DNA of 64,000 nucleotides from Rhodococcus jostii NBRC 16295 (lineage in GTDB: Bacteria; Actinomycetota; Actinomycetes; Mycobacteriales; Mycobacteriaceae): contig NZ_BCWY01000042.1 of assembly GCF_001894825.1 (NCBI RefSeq), forward strand, positions 1 to 64,000. The letters are read 5' to 3'. The notes below the pieces were generated by a model. It was given only the letters and a program-made list of their open reading frames with translations. It did not search any database and was not told where the DNA came from. Both the position numbers and the translations under genes were made by a program. Shown piece by piece: positions 29,355 to 38,600 of the stretch (position 1 is its first letter; every line of letters begins with the position of its first letter).

Positions 29355-29822
29355 ATGGTGGAGCCGAGGGCCGAACGGCCGCACATGCCCGGGTACGGGA
29401 TCGCTGAGGACACGAGGGACGTCCTTCCGTGGCGGTGGGCCGTCGACCTGTTGAATCGTGCCCGCACTTCCGTTCTGTCGACGGTTCGGCCCGACGGCCG
29501 CCCGCACGCGATGCCGCTCTGGGGGTTGTGGCTGGACGACGTCTACTGTCTTTCGACCGCGATCACCTCGGTGAAGTCTACCAACCTCAGAGCAGACGAT
29601 CGCTGTGTCATCACTGCCGAGGACGGAGACGACGCCGTGATCGTCGAGGGCCGGGCCGAGCTTTCCGACCTCCCGACGGGGTTTACCGAGGCGTACAGGC
29701 AGAAGTACGGTCAGACGATCGACGCGGGACCGATCTGGACCGTCCGTCCGACCGTCGCCTTCGCCTTCCAGGCAACCGACGACTTCCCGAAGACGGCCAC
29801 CCGGTGGGTGTTCTCGACCTGA
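29355..29822 (+). CDS. pyridoxamine 5'-phosphate oxidase-like flavin/F420-binding protein
   Basis: About 155 residues from the ATG at 29355 (MVEPRAERPHMPGYG); an upstream in-frame GTG at 29310 is possible. The split beta-barrel signature is clear: RTSVLSTVRPDGRPHAMPLWGLWLDD, the typical start of the FMN- or F420-binding barrel. In actinobacteria these proteins are often F420-dependent reductases of unknown substrate. No neighbours suggest a pathway. Cytoplasmic; fold assignment firm, cofactor and substrate undecided. Confidence 0.8.
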   Translation: MVEPRAERPHMPGYGIAEDTRDVLPWRWAVDLLNRARTSVLSTVRPDGRPHAMPLWGLWLDDVYCLSTAITSVKSTNLRADDRCVITAEDGDDAVIVEGRAELSDLPTGFTEAYRQKYGQTIDAGPIWTVRPTVAFAFQATDDFPKTATRWVFST

Positions 29823-30342
29823 GGAACGGGCCACCGACATCGTGGCCTGGTGCAGTGCTCTTGGCATCGACGACACAGGCCAGAGTTCGCGCCGGCGACC
29901 ATTCAGCGATCTCTGAGATCGGTGGTCCCGTTGAGTGATCCTTCTGCATGGATTTCGACGGTTGGCGCGGGCGAGATCTGAACAGTGGTTGATGATCTGA
30001 CGTATCGGTCCTGACAACAGCTGACAAGAGAACGCGTCCAGCCGTGGACCGGAATGGTTTCGGTCGCCCGGGATTCGGCGCGATGAAGTGGGCGCCACGC
30101 AGACCGTTCTCCCGCATGATCCACTCGATGCGTTTGCGTCCGACCCGCACGCCGTTTTCAGCGCGACTGTGGGCGCCATCGTCGGACCCTCGCTGCGGGG
30201 CATCAACCCTCCGAGCGAAACACTGCCCTGGCCTGGCTGTTCGCGGGTATGCTGCGAGAGCCACGGGGACCTTCGCGCGACTCGCAGAGAACCGCCCTGG
30301 CAATGTGATCGAGATGTGCCAATTCGAGAGGCAATCTTCGCG
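29823..30342. other. decayed region containing an IS3 remnant
   Basis: Contains the IS3-type fragment listed separately and otherwise no gene. The open frame running into the methyltransferase-like gene from 30088 overlaps this relic antisense and is not taken as its true N-terminus. Confidence 0.4.
30067..30174 (-). pseudogene. IS3-family transposase (OrfB) fragment
   Basis: About 36 codons reading VRVGRKRIEWIMRENGLRGA, which matches the conserved HTH_21-type segment before the DDE domain in IS3-family OrfB proteins (typically G.RVGRKRV.RLMRE.GL.G). Neither the DDE residues nor the OrfA gene is found near. A relic. Confidence 0.5.
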
Positions 30343-31158
30343 ATGAGACGCCGTCATCTGTTCGAATTCGAAGATCAGCAATGGTTTCCGTCCCCGCTTC
30401 GCGACATGACGACCGACTTTCTTCAACAGAGTCTCATGCTCCGCATGAGCGTCTATCTCCCAACCTTGCCATTGATCACGAAGGTGCTTCAGGCGCAGGG
30501 GACCAACAAGATCGTTGATCTGTGCTCGGGCGCGACAGGACCCTGGGCTGAGCTGAAACCCGCCCTGGATGAGTCCCTTGGATCAACGAATTTGACATTG
30601 ACCGACAAGCATCCCAATTTCCCGGCGTTTGAGCGCCTGTGCGATCGGCTCGGGACAACAGTACATTTCCTCTCAGAGTCCGTTGACGCCACCGAAGTGC
30701 CGGACGAGTTGGACGGCGTGCGCACCCTGTTCACCAGCTTCCATCACTTCTCGCCGCTACCGGCGAAGCGAATACTCGGTGATGCCTTCCGTCAGCGGTC
30801 CGCGATCTGCGTCTTCGAGTTCACGGAGCGACGATGGACGACCGTGCTGTCCCTGCCTCCGCTCGCCCTGCTATTTCTTGCACTGACGACCCCCTCGCTA
30901 CGGCCACGCCGCCTCAGCCGATTTCTCCTCACGTACGCACTACCCGTCGTACCCTGCGCAGTGATCTGGGATGGCATCGTCTCGAACCTGCGTACTTACC
31001 AACCGGAGGAGCTCGAAGAACTCGTCCACGACTACCGCTCGCCGGACTACGTCTGGGAGACAGGGCAACTCCACCCCGACACAGGTCCGACGATCACCTA
31101 TCTGATCGGATACCGCGCAGCCACCGGACGATCGCAGGAGGCAAACCCACGACGGTGA
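30343..31158 (+). CDS. SAM-dependent methyltransferase-like protein
   Basis: About 271 residues from the ATG at 30343 (MRRRHLFEFED). A class I methyltransferase core is suggested by KIVDLCSGATGPW (motif I) and the following LTLTDKHPN (motif II with acidic residue), then GVRTLFTSFHHF. The C-terminal part has a hydrophobic stretch (LPPLALLFLALTTP) that may anchor it to the membrane. The substrate is unknown. It stands between an IS3 relic and the cytochrome P450 gene, 145 bases upstream of the latter and on the same strand. Confidence 0.65.
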   Translation: MRRRHLFEFEDQQWFPSPLRDMTTDFLQQSLMLRMSVYLPTLPLITKVLQAQGTNKIVDLCSGATGPWAELKPALDESLGSTNLTLTDKHPNFPAFERLCDRLGTTVHFLSESVDATEVPDELDGVRTLFTSFHHFSPLPAKRILGDAFRQRSAICVFEFTERRWTTVLSLPPLALLFLALTTPSLRPRRLSRFLLTYALPVVPCAVIWDGIVSNLRTYQPEELEELVHDYRSPDYVWETGQLHPDTGPTITYLIGYRAATGRSQEANPRR

Positions 31159-31302
31159 TACAGGCACACCTCTTGTCCCACGTCAGCAATTCGATGAGCA
31201 GAGTTCGGCTGCCGCGATAGCGGGTACACCAGGCTTGCCAGCTGATGCCGCAGTAGAGTCACCGATATCTGTGATCGGAGTCAACCGAAACGAGGGGAAC
31301 CG

Positions 31303-32505
31303 GTGACGAATTCCACGATGATCTCGCCTGGAACACGCACCTTCTGGGACCGCAGTCACGTTGGCCGACTGGCCCTGTTCGAAGAGCTGCGTGCCCAGCC
31401 TGCGGTCGTGTACCACGCCGAAGCCGCGGGCCCGGGTTTCTGGTCGGTGGTCGGCTACGACGACGTGGTGGCCGTCAGTCGCAACCCCGAGGTGTTTTCC
31501 TCGGCAAAGGGCTTCACCATCGATGACGTCCCGGTCGAGATTCTCGAGTTCGCCATGTCGATGATCGCGATGGACAACCCCCGCCACCACGATCTGCGCT
31601 CGCTGGTGCAGTCGGCGTTCACCGCGGCGTCGGTCCGCGGCATTACCGACCGGATACGCACGTACGCCGCGCAGATCGCCGCCGACGTCCCGCAGGACAC
31701 GGTGTTCGACTTCGTCTCCCAGGTCGCGAACCGGCTGCCGGTGCAGGTGATCTGCGAGCTGCTCGGGATACCGGAATCCGACCGGTCGACGATTGTGCAC
31801 CTGGCGGGCGATGTGATCTCCGGCGGCGGGCAGGAGTTCGTCACCGCTCCCGGTGGCGCGGCCGGGCTGGGGCAGATCTACGGATATGCCCTGGAACTGA
31901 GAGAAAGGCGCAAGGCCGATCCGCGCGACGACCTCACGTCGCGGCTGACGGCGACCGTGGACGGCCGGTCACTCACCCCGGCCGAGTTCGGCTCGTTCGT
32001 CATTCTGCTGATCACCGCCGGATTCGAAACCACGAGACAAACATTGGCGTGGGCGCTGCACCTGCTCAGCACGCACCCCGACCAGATGCAGCTGCTGCGA
32101 ACCGATTTCGCCAGCCACATCGAGGGCACGATCGACGAGGCCATCCGGTACGCCTCCCCGGTGCCCTACATGCGCCGCACCGCCACCGTCGACACCGACC
32201 TCGGCGGCGCCCACATCAAGACAGGGGACAAGGTGGTGATGTGGTACCTGTCCGCCAACCACGACGAGAGTGTCTTCGCCGACCCGCGCCGGTTCGACAT
32301 CACCCGCCCGAACGCCGGCAATCACCTCGGGTTCGGCGCCAGGGACATCCACCACTGCCTCGGAGTCAACCTCGCACGCGCGGAACTGCGGGTGATGCTC
32401 GAGGAACTGCTCACCGCGCACCCCGGCATCCGCGCGGTCGGCGAGCCGGAGCTGCTGCTGTCCGCGTTCGTCAGCGGCGTCGGAGCCCTGCCCGCCCTCA
32501 CATAG
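31303..32505 (+). CDS. cytochrome P450
   Basis: A 400-residue bacterial P450, normal size. The I-helix oxygen motif AGFETT is at 239-244, the ExxR pair at E279/R282, and the haem-ligand Cys at 352 in GFGARDIHHCLG. The spacing before the Cys is one residue longer than the common FGxGxHxC and agrees with the CYP124/125/142 type (FGGTGAHYC). Those oxidise the ends of lipid or steroid side chains; this substrate is unknown. No ferredoxin or reductase gene is adjacent, so redox partners come from elsewhere. Start ATG/GTG near GGGGAACCG. Confidence 0.9.
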   Translation: MTNSTMISPGTRTFWDRSHVGRLALFEELRAQPAVVYHAEAAGPGFWSVVGYDDVVAVSRNPEVFSSAKGFTIDDVPVEILEFAMSMIAMDNPRHHDLRSLVQSAFTAASVRGITDRIRTYAAQIAADVPQDTVFDFVSQVANRLPVQVICELLGIPESDRSTIVHLAGDVISGGGQEFVTAPGGAAGLGQIYGYALELRERRKADPRDDLTSRLTATVDGRSLTPAEFGSFVILLITAGFETTRQTLAWALHLLSTHPDQMQLLRTDFASHIEGTIDEAIRYASPVPYMRRTATVDTDLGGAHIKTGDKVVMWYLSANHDESVFADPRRFDITRPNAGNHLGFGARDIHHCLGVNLARAELRVMLEELLTAHPGIRAVGEPELLLSAFVSGVGALPALT

Positions 32506-32691
32506 AGCTCATGTGGCGGCGGTGCGGCGTCGTATGGATACGGTGTCTGCGTGACCGCCTTGGTACGGGAAGCGCAGGACTGCACCGACGAGATGCTGTG
32601 ACCGGCTGCACCGGAGATTGACAGGAAGATCCTGCTTCCAGGATCGGAAAAAAACTGGGGCGCCGACTCGCGACGGGCTTTCGGTCGTCGA

Positions 32692-33738
32692 TCATCGGTG
32701 CTGTTCGCGGTAGCGGCTCGGACTGATGCCGTAGGTCGCCGTGAATGCCCTGCTGAAGACTGACAGATCGACGAACCCGAACTGGGCTGCGATGTCGGTC
32801 AGGGATCGGGGGGTGTTGCGGGGGACCACCATCGCTTGGCGGCAGGCCTCGAGTCGGTGTTCGCGAATCGTGGCAGCGGCGGTTGCGTCGAAACGCGCGA
32901 ACAACCTGTGGACGGTTCTGGTGGAGACGAAGAAGGCCCGAGCGATCCCGGACGGAGACAGGTCGGCGTCGTCGAGGTGCTGTCCGATGTACCTCACCAT
33001 GTTCGCGTACAACTCCCGCGTGCTGGCATCCGGATCCTCGGGCTGACACTCCTCCTGCGCCGCCGTGATGGCCAGGTCCGCCAACCCGCCGGCGAGCCCG
33101 ATCGCACCCCCGGAGGAGACCTCCCCGTCGGAGGCGAGGAGGTTGGACAGCATGGGCGACAGCAGCTGTCCCACAGGGGAAGTGGACTTGACAGTCCGCG
33201 CTGTCAACTGCTGCGACTGGGTCTCGGTGAGCGACACCGACAAGCGCGGCCAGGTGAACACGCGTAGGTGCCATTCCGGATGCAGATTCCAGGTGAACGG
33301 TCGTGAGGTCTCGTAGAGGGCGAAATCGCCAGGACCGAGAATGCAGGTGCGCCCGTCCTGGATGAGCTGTCCCTCGCCGGCGACCACCATGCCGATCTGC
33401 ATCAGATCGAGTGGGTGGCGGTTGGTAAGCCTGGCTGTTCTGCGGAAGGATTGGGATGTGGCTGTGACGTCGGCAGCCATCAGGTGCGCAAAATGGCGGG
33501 TGTGGACGGCTCCGGTGAAGTGGGCGGGCTCGGCGGGATTGATATCCAGCGCGACGAAGGTGTCGCGGATCGTGTCGATCCAGGTGCCGAGGGTAGTGGT
33601 CCGAACCACCTCACGGTGATGCTGAGGTGTCGACCCTGCGCTCGACAGCCAGGGTGGCATCGCCGGGGTGTTCGCGGGCGGGCAATCCGGACAGGTGCTA
33701 TCCACGCGGTCGCCGTCAGGCGGTGGCAACGGCGACAT
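32692..33738 (-). CDS. AraC-family regulator of the nitrile locus
   Basis: 348 residues. The N-terminal part (about 50-220) is the AraC_binding_2-type sensor domain (MVVAGEGQLIQDGR, then FALYETSRPFTW); the C-terminal 100 residues hold two helix-turn-helix units (FFVSTRTVHRLFARF; IAAQFGFVDLSVFSRAF). It is divergent from the aldoxime/nitrile genes and lies directly upstream, as AraC-type NitR/NhR regulators do in Rhodococcus nitrile loci, where they activate in response to amides or nitriles. The target assignment is from position and known parallels. Confidence 0.88.
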   Translation of the reverse strand: MSPLPPPDGDRVDSTCPDCPPANTPAMPPWLSSAGSTPQHHREVVRTTTLGTWIDTIRDTFVALDINPAEPAHFTGAVHTRHFAHLMAADVTATSQSFRRTARLTNRHPLDLMQIGMVVAGEGQLIQDGRTCILGPGDFALYETSRPFTWNLHPEWHLRVFTWPRLSVSLTETQSQQLTARTVKSTSPVGQLLSPMLSNLLASDGEVSSGGAIGLAGGLADLAITAAQEECQPEDPDASTRELYANMVRYIGQHLDDADLSPSGIARAFFVSTRTVHRLFARFDATAAATIREHRLEACRQAMVVPRNTPRSLTDIAAQFGFVDLSVFSRAFTATYGISPSRYREQHR

Positions 33739-34476
33739 GAACGGCTCCTTCTCCTCGTGTGAATCTCACGCTAGGAGCGGGGAAACCGCATGTCAACGCG
33801 CACTGACTTATTTACGCGAAAGAAACACGATTTCCACTCGTGACAAACCCGGGAACCTGTGTGGAGCAACTCGCGACGACCGGACTTGCTGGGAACAGAT
33901 CGACACAGTCTGTGGCGCTGTGCCCGGAGCCGGTGGGAATGGAGAATCAACGCCCGCCCTCCCCCCTCGCGCCGGGACGCATCACTCGGAGAGCGGGTAG
34001 TGGCTCCGCCCCGAGATGACGATGTCGCGGAGTGCAAAGGAGGCTGTCGCTGAGCGTCAAACATCACACCTCGGAAGCTCCTACCGTTCGAGTACGCCGG
34101 AAATCCCCGGATTGTCATGTAGACAAGGACGAACCATGGAAGTCATCGCCGTTCGTTACTCGGTGGACCCCAATCGAGCAATCGCGCCTCGTGGCATGCC
34201 GCTCCTGCTCGACGCCGCAATCGCTCTTCTCCGAATGTTGATCCGCCCCTACCGTTGGAAGGACGGCATGAAGGACGGTGTGAACAGAATCGCCACTGTA
34301 CGAGCCGACCGACGGTCGATTGCACTTTACGCACACTTGGCGGGTGCGCACGACGAGGACACCGAACAACCTGGCGCTCGCAGTCACATTCACACCGGCA
34401 CAAGAATATAGCGTCAAATCCGACCGAGTTGCCGAACGTTCTCGGCAAGCCCCCACTCGATGAATCAGGAGTCGTC
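33739..34476. promoter_or_regulatory. divergent control region of the nitrile locus
   Basis: About 740 bases between the AraC-type regulator and aldoxime dehydratase. It must hold both promoters and the regulator's binding sites. A possible small plus-strand frame (34136-34411, 91 codons, starting MEVIAVRYSVD) has a weak ribosome binding site and mixed codon use; I do not call it a gene. The stretch at 33800-33835 is A-rich and suits the regulator's own promoter. Confidence 0.45.
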
Positions 34477-35551
34477 ATGGAATCTGCAATCAACGACCAT
34501 CTGACATGTCCGCGGACTTTGACCCGGCGTGTGCCCGACGACTACCAACCTCCTTTCCCCATGTGGGTAGGACGTGCTGACGGGCACTTGGAGCAGGTAG
34601 TGATGGCGTATCTCGGCGTGCAGTTCCGCGGCGACGAGCAACGTCCGGCCGCACTTGCCGCCATGCGCGCCATCGTTGCCAGCTTCGATCTGGACGACGG
34701 CCCACTGCACCACGACCTGACCCATCATGCGGACAATCAGGGCTACGAGAATCTGATCGTCGTAGGATACTGGAAAGACGTTGCTGAGCACAGCCGTTGG
34801 CTCCGATGCCCTGCTGTGACCGACTGGTGGGCATCGGACGAACGACTATCAGAGGGACTTGGCTATTTTCGCGAAATCGTAGCCCCGCGGGCCGAACAAT
34901 TCGAAACGCTGTACGCATTCCAAGACGACCTCCCCGGTGTCGGTGCCGTCATGGACGGGATCAGCGGCGAGATCAACGAACACGGGTACTGGGGTTCGAT
35001 GCGCGAACGTTTCCCGATCGCCCAGAATGACTGGATGCAGCCCTCGGGCGACCTACGGGTGATCAGCGGCGATCCTGCTGCGGGTGGCCGCGTGTTGGTG
35101 CAGGGCCACGACAACATCGCGCTGATTCGGTCCGGCCAGGATTGGAAAGATGCCGAAACCGAAGAACGCGCCCTGTATCTCGAGGAAATCCTCCCAACCT
35201 TGCAGCAGGGCATGGATTTTCTCCGCGACAACGGCGAGTCCGTGGGCTGCTACAGCAACAGGTTTCGTGCGCAACATCGACCTGGACGGGAACTATCTCG
35301 ATCTGAGCTACAACATCGGCCACTGGGGTTCACTCGACAAACTCGAGCGCTGGGCAGAATCCCATCCGACCCACCTGCGAATCTTCACCACCTTCTTCCG
35401 CGTCGCAGCCGGCCTGTCAAAACTGCGGCTCTATCACGAGGTATCGGTGTTCGACATGCAAGACCAACTCTACGAGTACATCAACTGCCACCCCCAGACC
35501 GGCATGCTGCGCGACGCCCAATCAGCTCGAGCGCTAGGTCTAGTCACGTGA
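34477..35551 (+). pseudogene. oxd: aldoxime dehydratase, frameshifted
   Basis: Haem enzyme that converts aldoximes to nitriles. The frame from ATG 34477 (CAGGAG upstream) runs correctly through R262 (..CYSNR), then GGTTTCGTG contains one T too many (35263-35265). Removing one T gives ..SNRFVRNIDLDGN.. and a 357-residue protein. In that numbering the haem ligand His299 (ESHPTHLRIF) and the distal His320 (LRLYHEVSV) fall exactly at the positions known from Rhodococcus and Pseudomonas Oxd. As written, the protein loses both and ends in unrelated sequence. Either a recent null mutation or an assembly error. Confidence 0.85.
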
Positions 35552-35564
35552 GGAGCACCACCAG

Positions 35565-37124
35565 ATGACAGTAACCCGACCAGACGACGAAGCAATCGGC
35601 TCTGCTGCAATTCATTACGGCATGAACCTTGACGCTGCGGATCGGCAGGAGTTCGCAAGCCTGGTCGATAGCGCGCTCGGTTCCTACGACGTGGTCGACG
35701 ACCTGTATGCGGACGAGACCTCCTCGGCACCCTCCCGCGATCACGCGACACCTGATGCGAACGACAACCCCTTGGGCGCGTGGTACGTGACCACGAGCAT
35801 CTCGACCGCGGCGGGTGGGCCGCTGACCGGCCGTCGCGTGGTGATCAAAGACAACGTGACCGTGGCCGGGGTGCCCATGATGAACGGATCGCGATCGTTG
35901 GAGGGGTTCGTCCCCACACGCGATGCAACCGTGGTCACCCGACTGCTCGATGCAGGCGCCACCGTGGCGGGCAAGGCGGTATGTGAGGATCTGTGCTTTT
36001 CCGGTTCGAGTTTCACCCCGGCCACCGGTCCGGTCCGCAACCCGTGGGATCCTGACCGCGAGGCGGGTGGATCCTCCGGCGGCAGCGCCGCTCTCGTCGC
36101 GGGCGGCGATGTCGACTTCGCGATCGGCGGCGACCAGGGTGGGTCGATCCGCATTCCGGCCGCATTCTGTGGCGTCGTCGGACACAAGCCGACATTCGGG
36201 CTGGTCCCCTACACCGGTGCCTTCCCGATCGAACGCACTGTCGACCATCTCGGGCCCATCACCCGCACGGTCGAGGACGCCGCCCTCCTGCTCTCGGTGA
36301 TCGCCGGCCGCGACGGCCACGATCCCCGCCAACCCGAGAACCTCGTGGTGGATGATTATGTGTCCAAACTCGACTCGGGGATCGAGGGTCTGCGGATCGG
36401 CGTCGTGAGTCAGGGATTCGGGCACGCGGTCTCACAGCCGGAGGTCGATGATTCTGTCCGCGCGGCAGCACGACGATTCACCGATGCCGGTGGTGTGGTC
36501 GACGTGGTGAGCATCCCATGGCACCTGCACGCGTTCCACGTATGGAATGTGATCGCCACCGACGGGGGCGCCTACCAGATGCTCGACGGCAACGGCTACG
36601 GCCTCAACGCTGACGGCCTCTACGATCCCGAACTGATGGCGTACTTCGCGCAACACCGGATCCAGCACGCCGATGCACTGTCCGAAACCGTCAAACTCGT
36701 CGCCTTGTGCGGCCATCACGGCGTCGCCGCGTTGGGCGGATCGAGCTACGGCAAGGCCCGCAACCTGGTGCCGCGCGCCCGCGCCGCCTACGATTCGGCG
36801 CTGGAAAACTACGACGTCCTGATCATGCCCACCCTGCCCTACGTCGCCTCAGAACTACCGGGGCGGGACGTGGACCGCGCCACCTACGTCACCAAGGCCC
36901 TCGGAATGATCGCGAACACCGCCCCATTCGATGTCACCGGTCATCCGGCGCTTTCGGTGCCGGCAGGGCTGGTGAACGGTCTTCCCGTCGGAATGATGAT
37001 CATCGGAAAGCGATTCGACGACGCCACAGTTCTTCGCGCCGGCCACGCGTTCGAACAGATCCGCGGCGCCTTCCCCACACCGACCGGCCACCCGGCTGCC
37101 TCTGCGCATCTGAGCCCCGCCTGA
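35565..37124 (+). CDS. amidase (amidase-signature family)
   Basis: 519-residue hydrolase that turns the amide produced by nitrile hydratase into acid and ammonia. The Ser-cisSer-Lys triad is visible: Lys95 in VVIKDN, Ser170 in the GGSSGGS motif, and nucleophile Ser194 in GGDQGGSIRIPA. These positions are one less than K96/S171/S195 of the known Rhodococcus nitrile-locus amidase. It starts 13 bases after the aldoxime dehydratase stop with an AGGAG site, and precedes the nitrile hydratase genes in the same operon. Cytoplasmic. Confidence 0.93.
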   Translation: MTVTRPDDEAIGSAAIHYGMNLDAADRQEFASLVDSALGSYDVVDDLYADETSSAPSRDHATPDANDNPLGAWYVTTSISTAAGGPLTGRRVVIKDNVTVAGVPMMNGSRSLEGFVPTRDATVVTRLLDAGATVAGKAVCEDLCFSGSSFTPATGPVRNPWDPDREAGGSSGGSAALVAGGDVDFAIGGDQGGSIRIPAAFCGVVGHKPTFGLVPYTGAFPIERTVDHLGPITRTVEDAALLLSVIAGRDGHDPRQPENLVVDDYVSKLDSGIEGLRIGVVSQGFGHAVSQPEVDDSVRAAARRFTDAGGVVDVVSIPWHLHAFHVWNVIATDGGAYQMLDGNGYGLNADGLYDPELMAYFAQHRIQHADALSETVKLVALCGHHGVAALGGSSYGKARNLVPRARAAYDSALENYDVLIMPTLPYVASELPGRDVDRATYVTKALGMIANTAPFDVTGHPALSVPAGLVNGLPVGMMIIGKRFDDATVLRAGHAFEQIRGAFPTPTGHPAASAHLSPA

Positions 37125-37197
37125 AGCCGAGGCCCGTCCTACCCGGCTACTCATACCACCACTTCGCCCGTACCAGCCCCTACAGAAAGTCGAAACA

Positions 37198-37821
37198 ATG
37201 TCGACAACGATCGAACACACACCAGACAACGCGGCACCAGCTCAAGCGCCGGCGTCTGATCGCGCGTGGGCGCTGTTCCGTGCGCTCGACGGAAAGGGCC
37301 TGGTCCCCGAGGGCTACACCGAAGGGTGGAAGAAGACCTTCGAGGAGGAATTCAGCCCGAAACGCGGCGCCGAACTCGTAGCGCGAGCATGGACCGACCC
37401 GGAATTCCGCGAACTGCTCCTCACCGATGGCACCGCAGCCGTGGACCAGTACGGCTATCTGGGACCGCAGGGCGAGTACATCGTCGCGCTCGAGGACACC
37501 GCCACCCTCAAGAACGTGATCGTGTGCTCCCTGTGCTCATGCACCGCGTGGCCCATCCTCGGGTTGCCGCCGACCTGGTACAAGAGCTTCGAGTATCGTG
37601 CGCGCGTCGTCCGTGAACCTCGAAAAGTGCTGTCGGAGATGGGCACCGATATCGCCGAGGATGTCGAGATCCGCGTGTACGACACCACCGCCGAGACCCG
37701 CTACATCGTGCTCCCCCAACGGCCCGCCGGCACCGAAGGCTGGACCCAGGAGCAACTACAGCAGATCGTCACCAAGGACTGCCTGATCGGGATAGCAGTC
37801 CCGCAGGTCCCGGGCAACTGA
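37198..37821 (+). CDS. nthA: nitrile hydratase alpha subunit, Fe-type
   Basis: 207 residues. The metal-binding motif is CSLCSC with cysteines 110, 113 and 115; Ser at the second position marks the iron type (cobalt types have CTLCSC). Two of these cysteines are normally oxidised to sulfinic and sulfenic acids. With the beta subunit it hydrates nitriles to amides. The whole sequence follows the R. erythropolis-type subunit closely (KNVIVCSLCSCTAWPILGL). It is 73 bases after the amidase and 25 bases before beta, in a clear operon. Ribosome binding site weak (AGAAAG). Confidence 0.96.
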   Translation: MSTTIEHTPDNAAPAQAPASDRAWALFRALDGKGLVPEGYTEGWKKTFEEEFSPKRGAELVARAWTDPEFRELLLTDGTAAVDQYGYLGPQGEYIVALEDTATLKNVIVCSLCSCTAWPILGLPPTWYKSFEYRARVVREPRKVLSEMGTDIAEDVEIRVYDTTAETRYIVLPQRPAGTEGWTQEQLQQIVTKDCLIGIAVPQVPGN

Positions 37822-37846
37822 ACCACCGAACCAAGGAGATAAACCC

Positions 37847-38485
37847 ATGGATGGAGTACACGATCTCGCCGGTGTTCAAGGATTCGGCAAGGTCCCCCAC
37901 ACCGTCGACGCCGATATCGGCCCCACCTTCCACGCCGAGTGGGAACACCTCCCCTACAGCCTGCTGTTCCTGGGAGCGGCGGACCTGGGAGCATTCAGTG
38001 TCGACGAGGTCCGCCACGTCGTCGAACGGATGGAACCCCGCCACTACATGATGACGCCGTATTACGAGAGGTACGTCATCGGCGTTGCCACCCTCATGGT
38101 CGAAAAAGGCATCCTCACCCACCACGAACTCGAAGCCCTCGCCGGGGGCCCCTTTCCCCTGTCCCGGCCGGCCGAGTCGGAGGGACGTCCGGCCCGCACC
38201 GACACCATCACCTTCGACGTCGGGCAACGTGTCCGGGTGCGCGACGAGTACGTTCCCGGGCACATCCGCATGCCGGCCTACTGCCGCGGCCGGGTCGGGA
38301 CCGTCACCCACCGCACCACTGACCAATGGCCGTTCCCGGACGCCATCGGCCACGGCCGCGCCGACGCCGGCGAGGAACCGACGTACCACGTCCAGTTCGC
38401 GGCCGAGGACCTCTTCGGAGACGACACCGACGCCGGCAGCGTCGTAGTCGACCTGTTCGAGGGATACCTCGAACCGGCGGCCTGA
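37847..38485 (+). CDS. nthB: nitrile hydratase beta subunit
   Basis: 212 residues. The start is clear (AAGGAGAT before ATG). The N-terminal helical part ([16 protein letters not shown]) is the standard beta-subunit opening, and the C-terminal half forms the SH3-like barrel ([28 protein letters not shown]). The Arg in ERMEPRHYM and the Arg in HIRMP correspond to the two arginines that hydrogen-bond the oxidised cysteines of alpha. It follows alpha immediately, as is usual in iron-type loci (alpha before beta). Confidence 0.96.
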   Translation: MDGVHDLAGVQGFGKVPHTVDADIGPTFHAEWEHLPYSLLFLGAADLGAFSVDEVRHVVERMEPRHYMMTPYYERYVIGVATLMVEKGILTHHELEALAGGPFPLSRPAESEGRPARTDTITFDVGQRVRVRDEYVPGHIRMPAYCRGRVGTVTHRTTDQWPFPDAIGHGRADAGEEPTYHVQFAAEDLFGDDTDAGSVVVDLFEGYLEPAA

Positions 38486-38510
38486 CTCTGCGCCCAGACT
38501 TGTCACCCAC

Positions 38511-38553
38511 GGCGTCGGCGGGTACGCGCCGCGTGCGCGTACCCGCCGACGCC
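38511..38553 (+). terminator. perfect 18-bp hairpin between beta subunit and activator
   Basis: GGCGTCGGCGGGTACGCG (38511-38528) is followed by a 7-base loop and its exact reverse complement (38536-38553). No T tract follows, so it is not a classical intrinsic terminator; in actinobacteria such hairpins can still end transcription partially or protect the 3' end of the upstream message. It lies in the 115-base gap before the activator gene and may set a lower dose of activator than of enzyme subunits. Confidence 0.65.
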
Positions 38554-38600
38554 CGCTTCACAGCCGGCATCTCACCAAACCCGCGGAAGGATTCAGAACC

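Noticed and set aside
35260-35270. Idea that the aldoxime dehydratase is made by programmed frameshifting
   Set aside because: The site GGTTTCG is not a slippery heptamer, no family member is known to need a shift, and the rest of the gene is a simple single frame; a one-base insertion or error is simpler.
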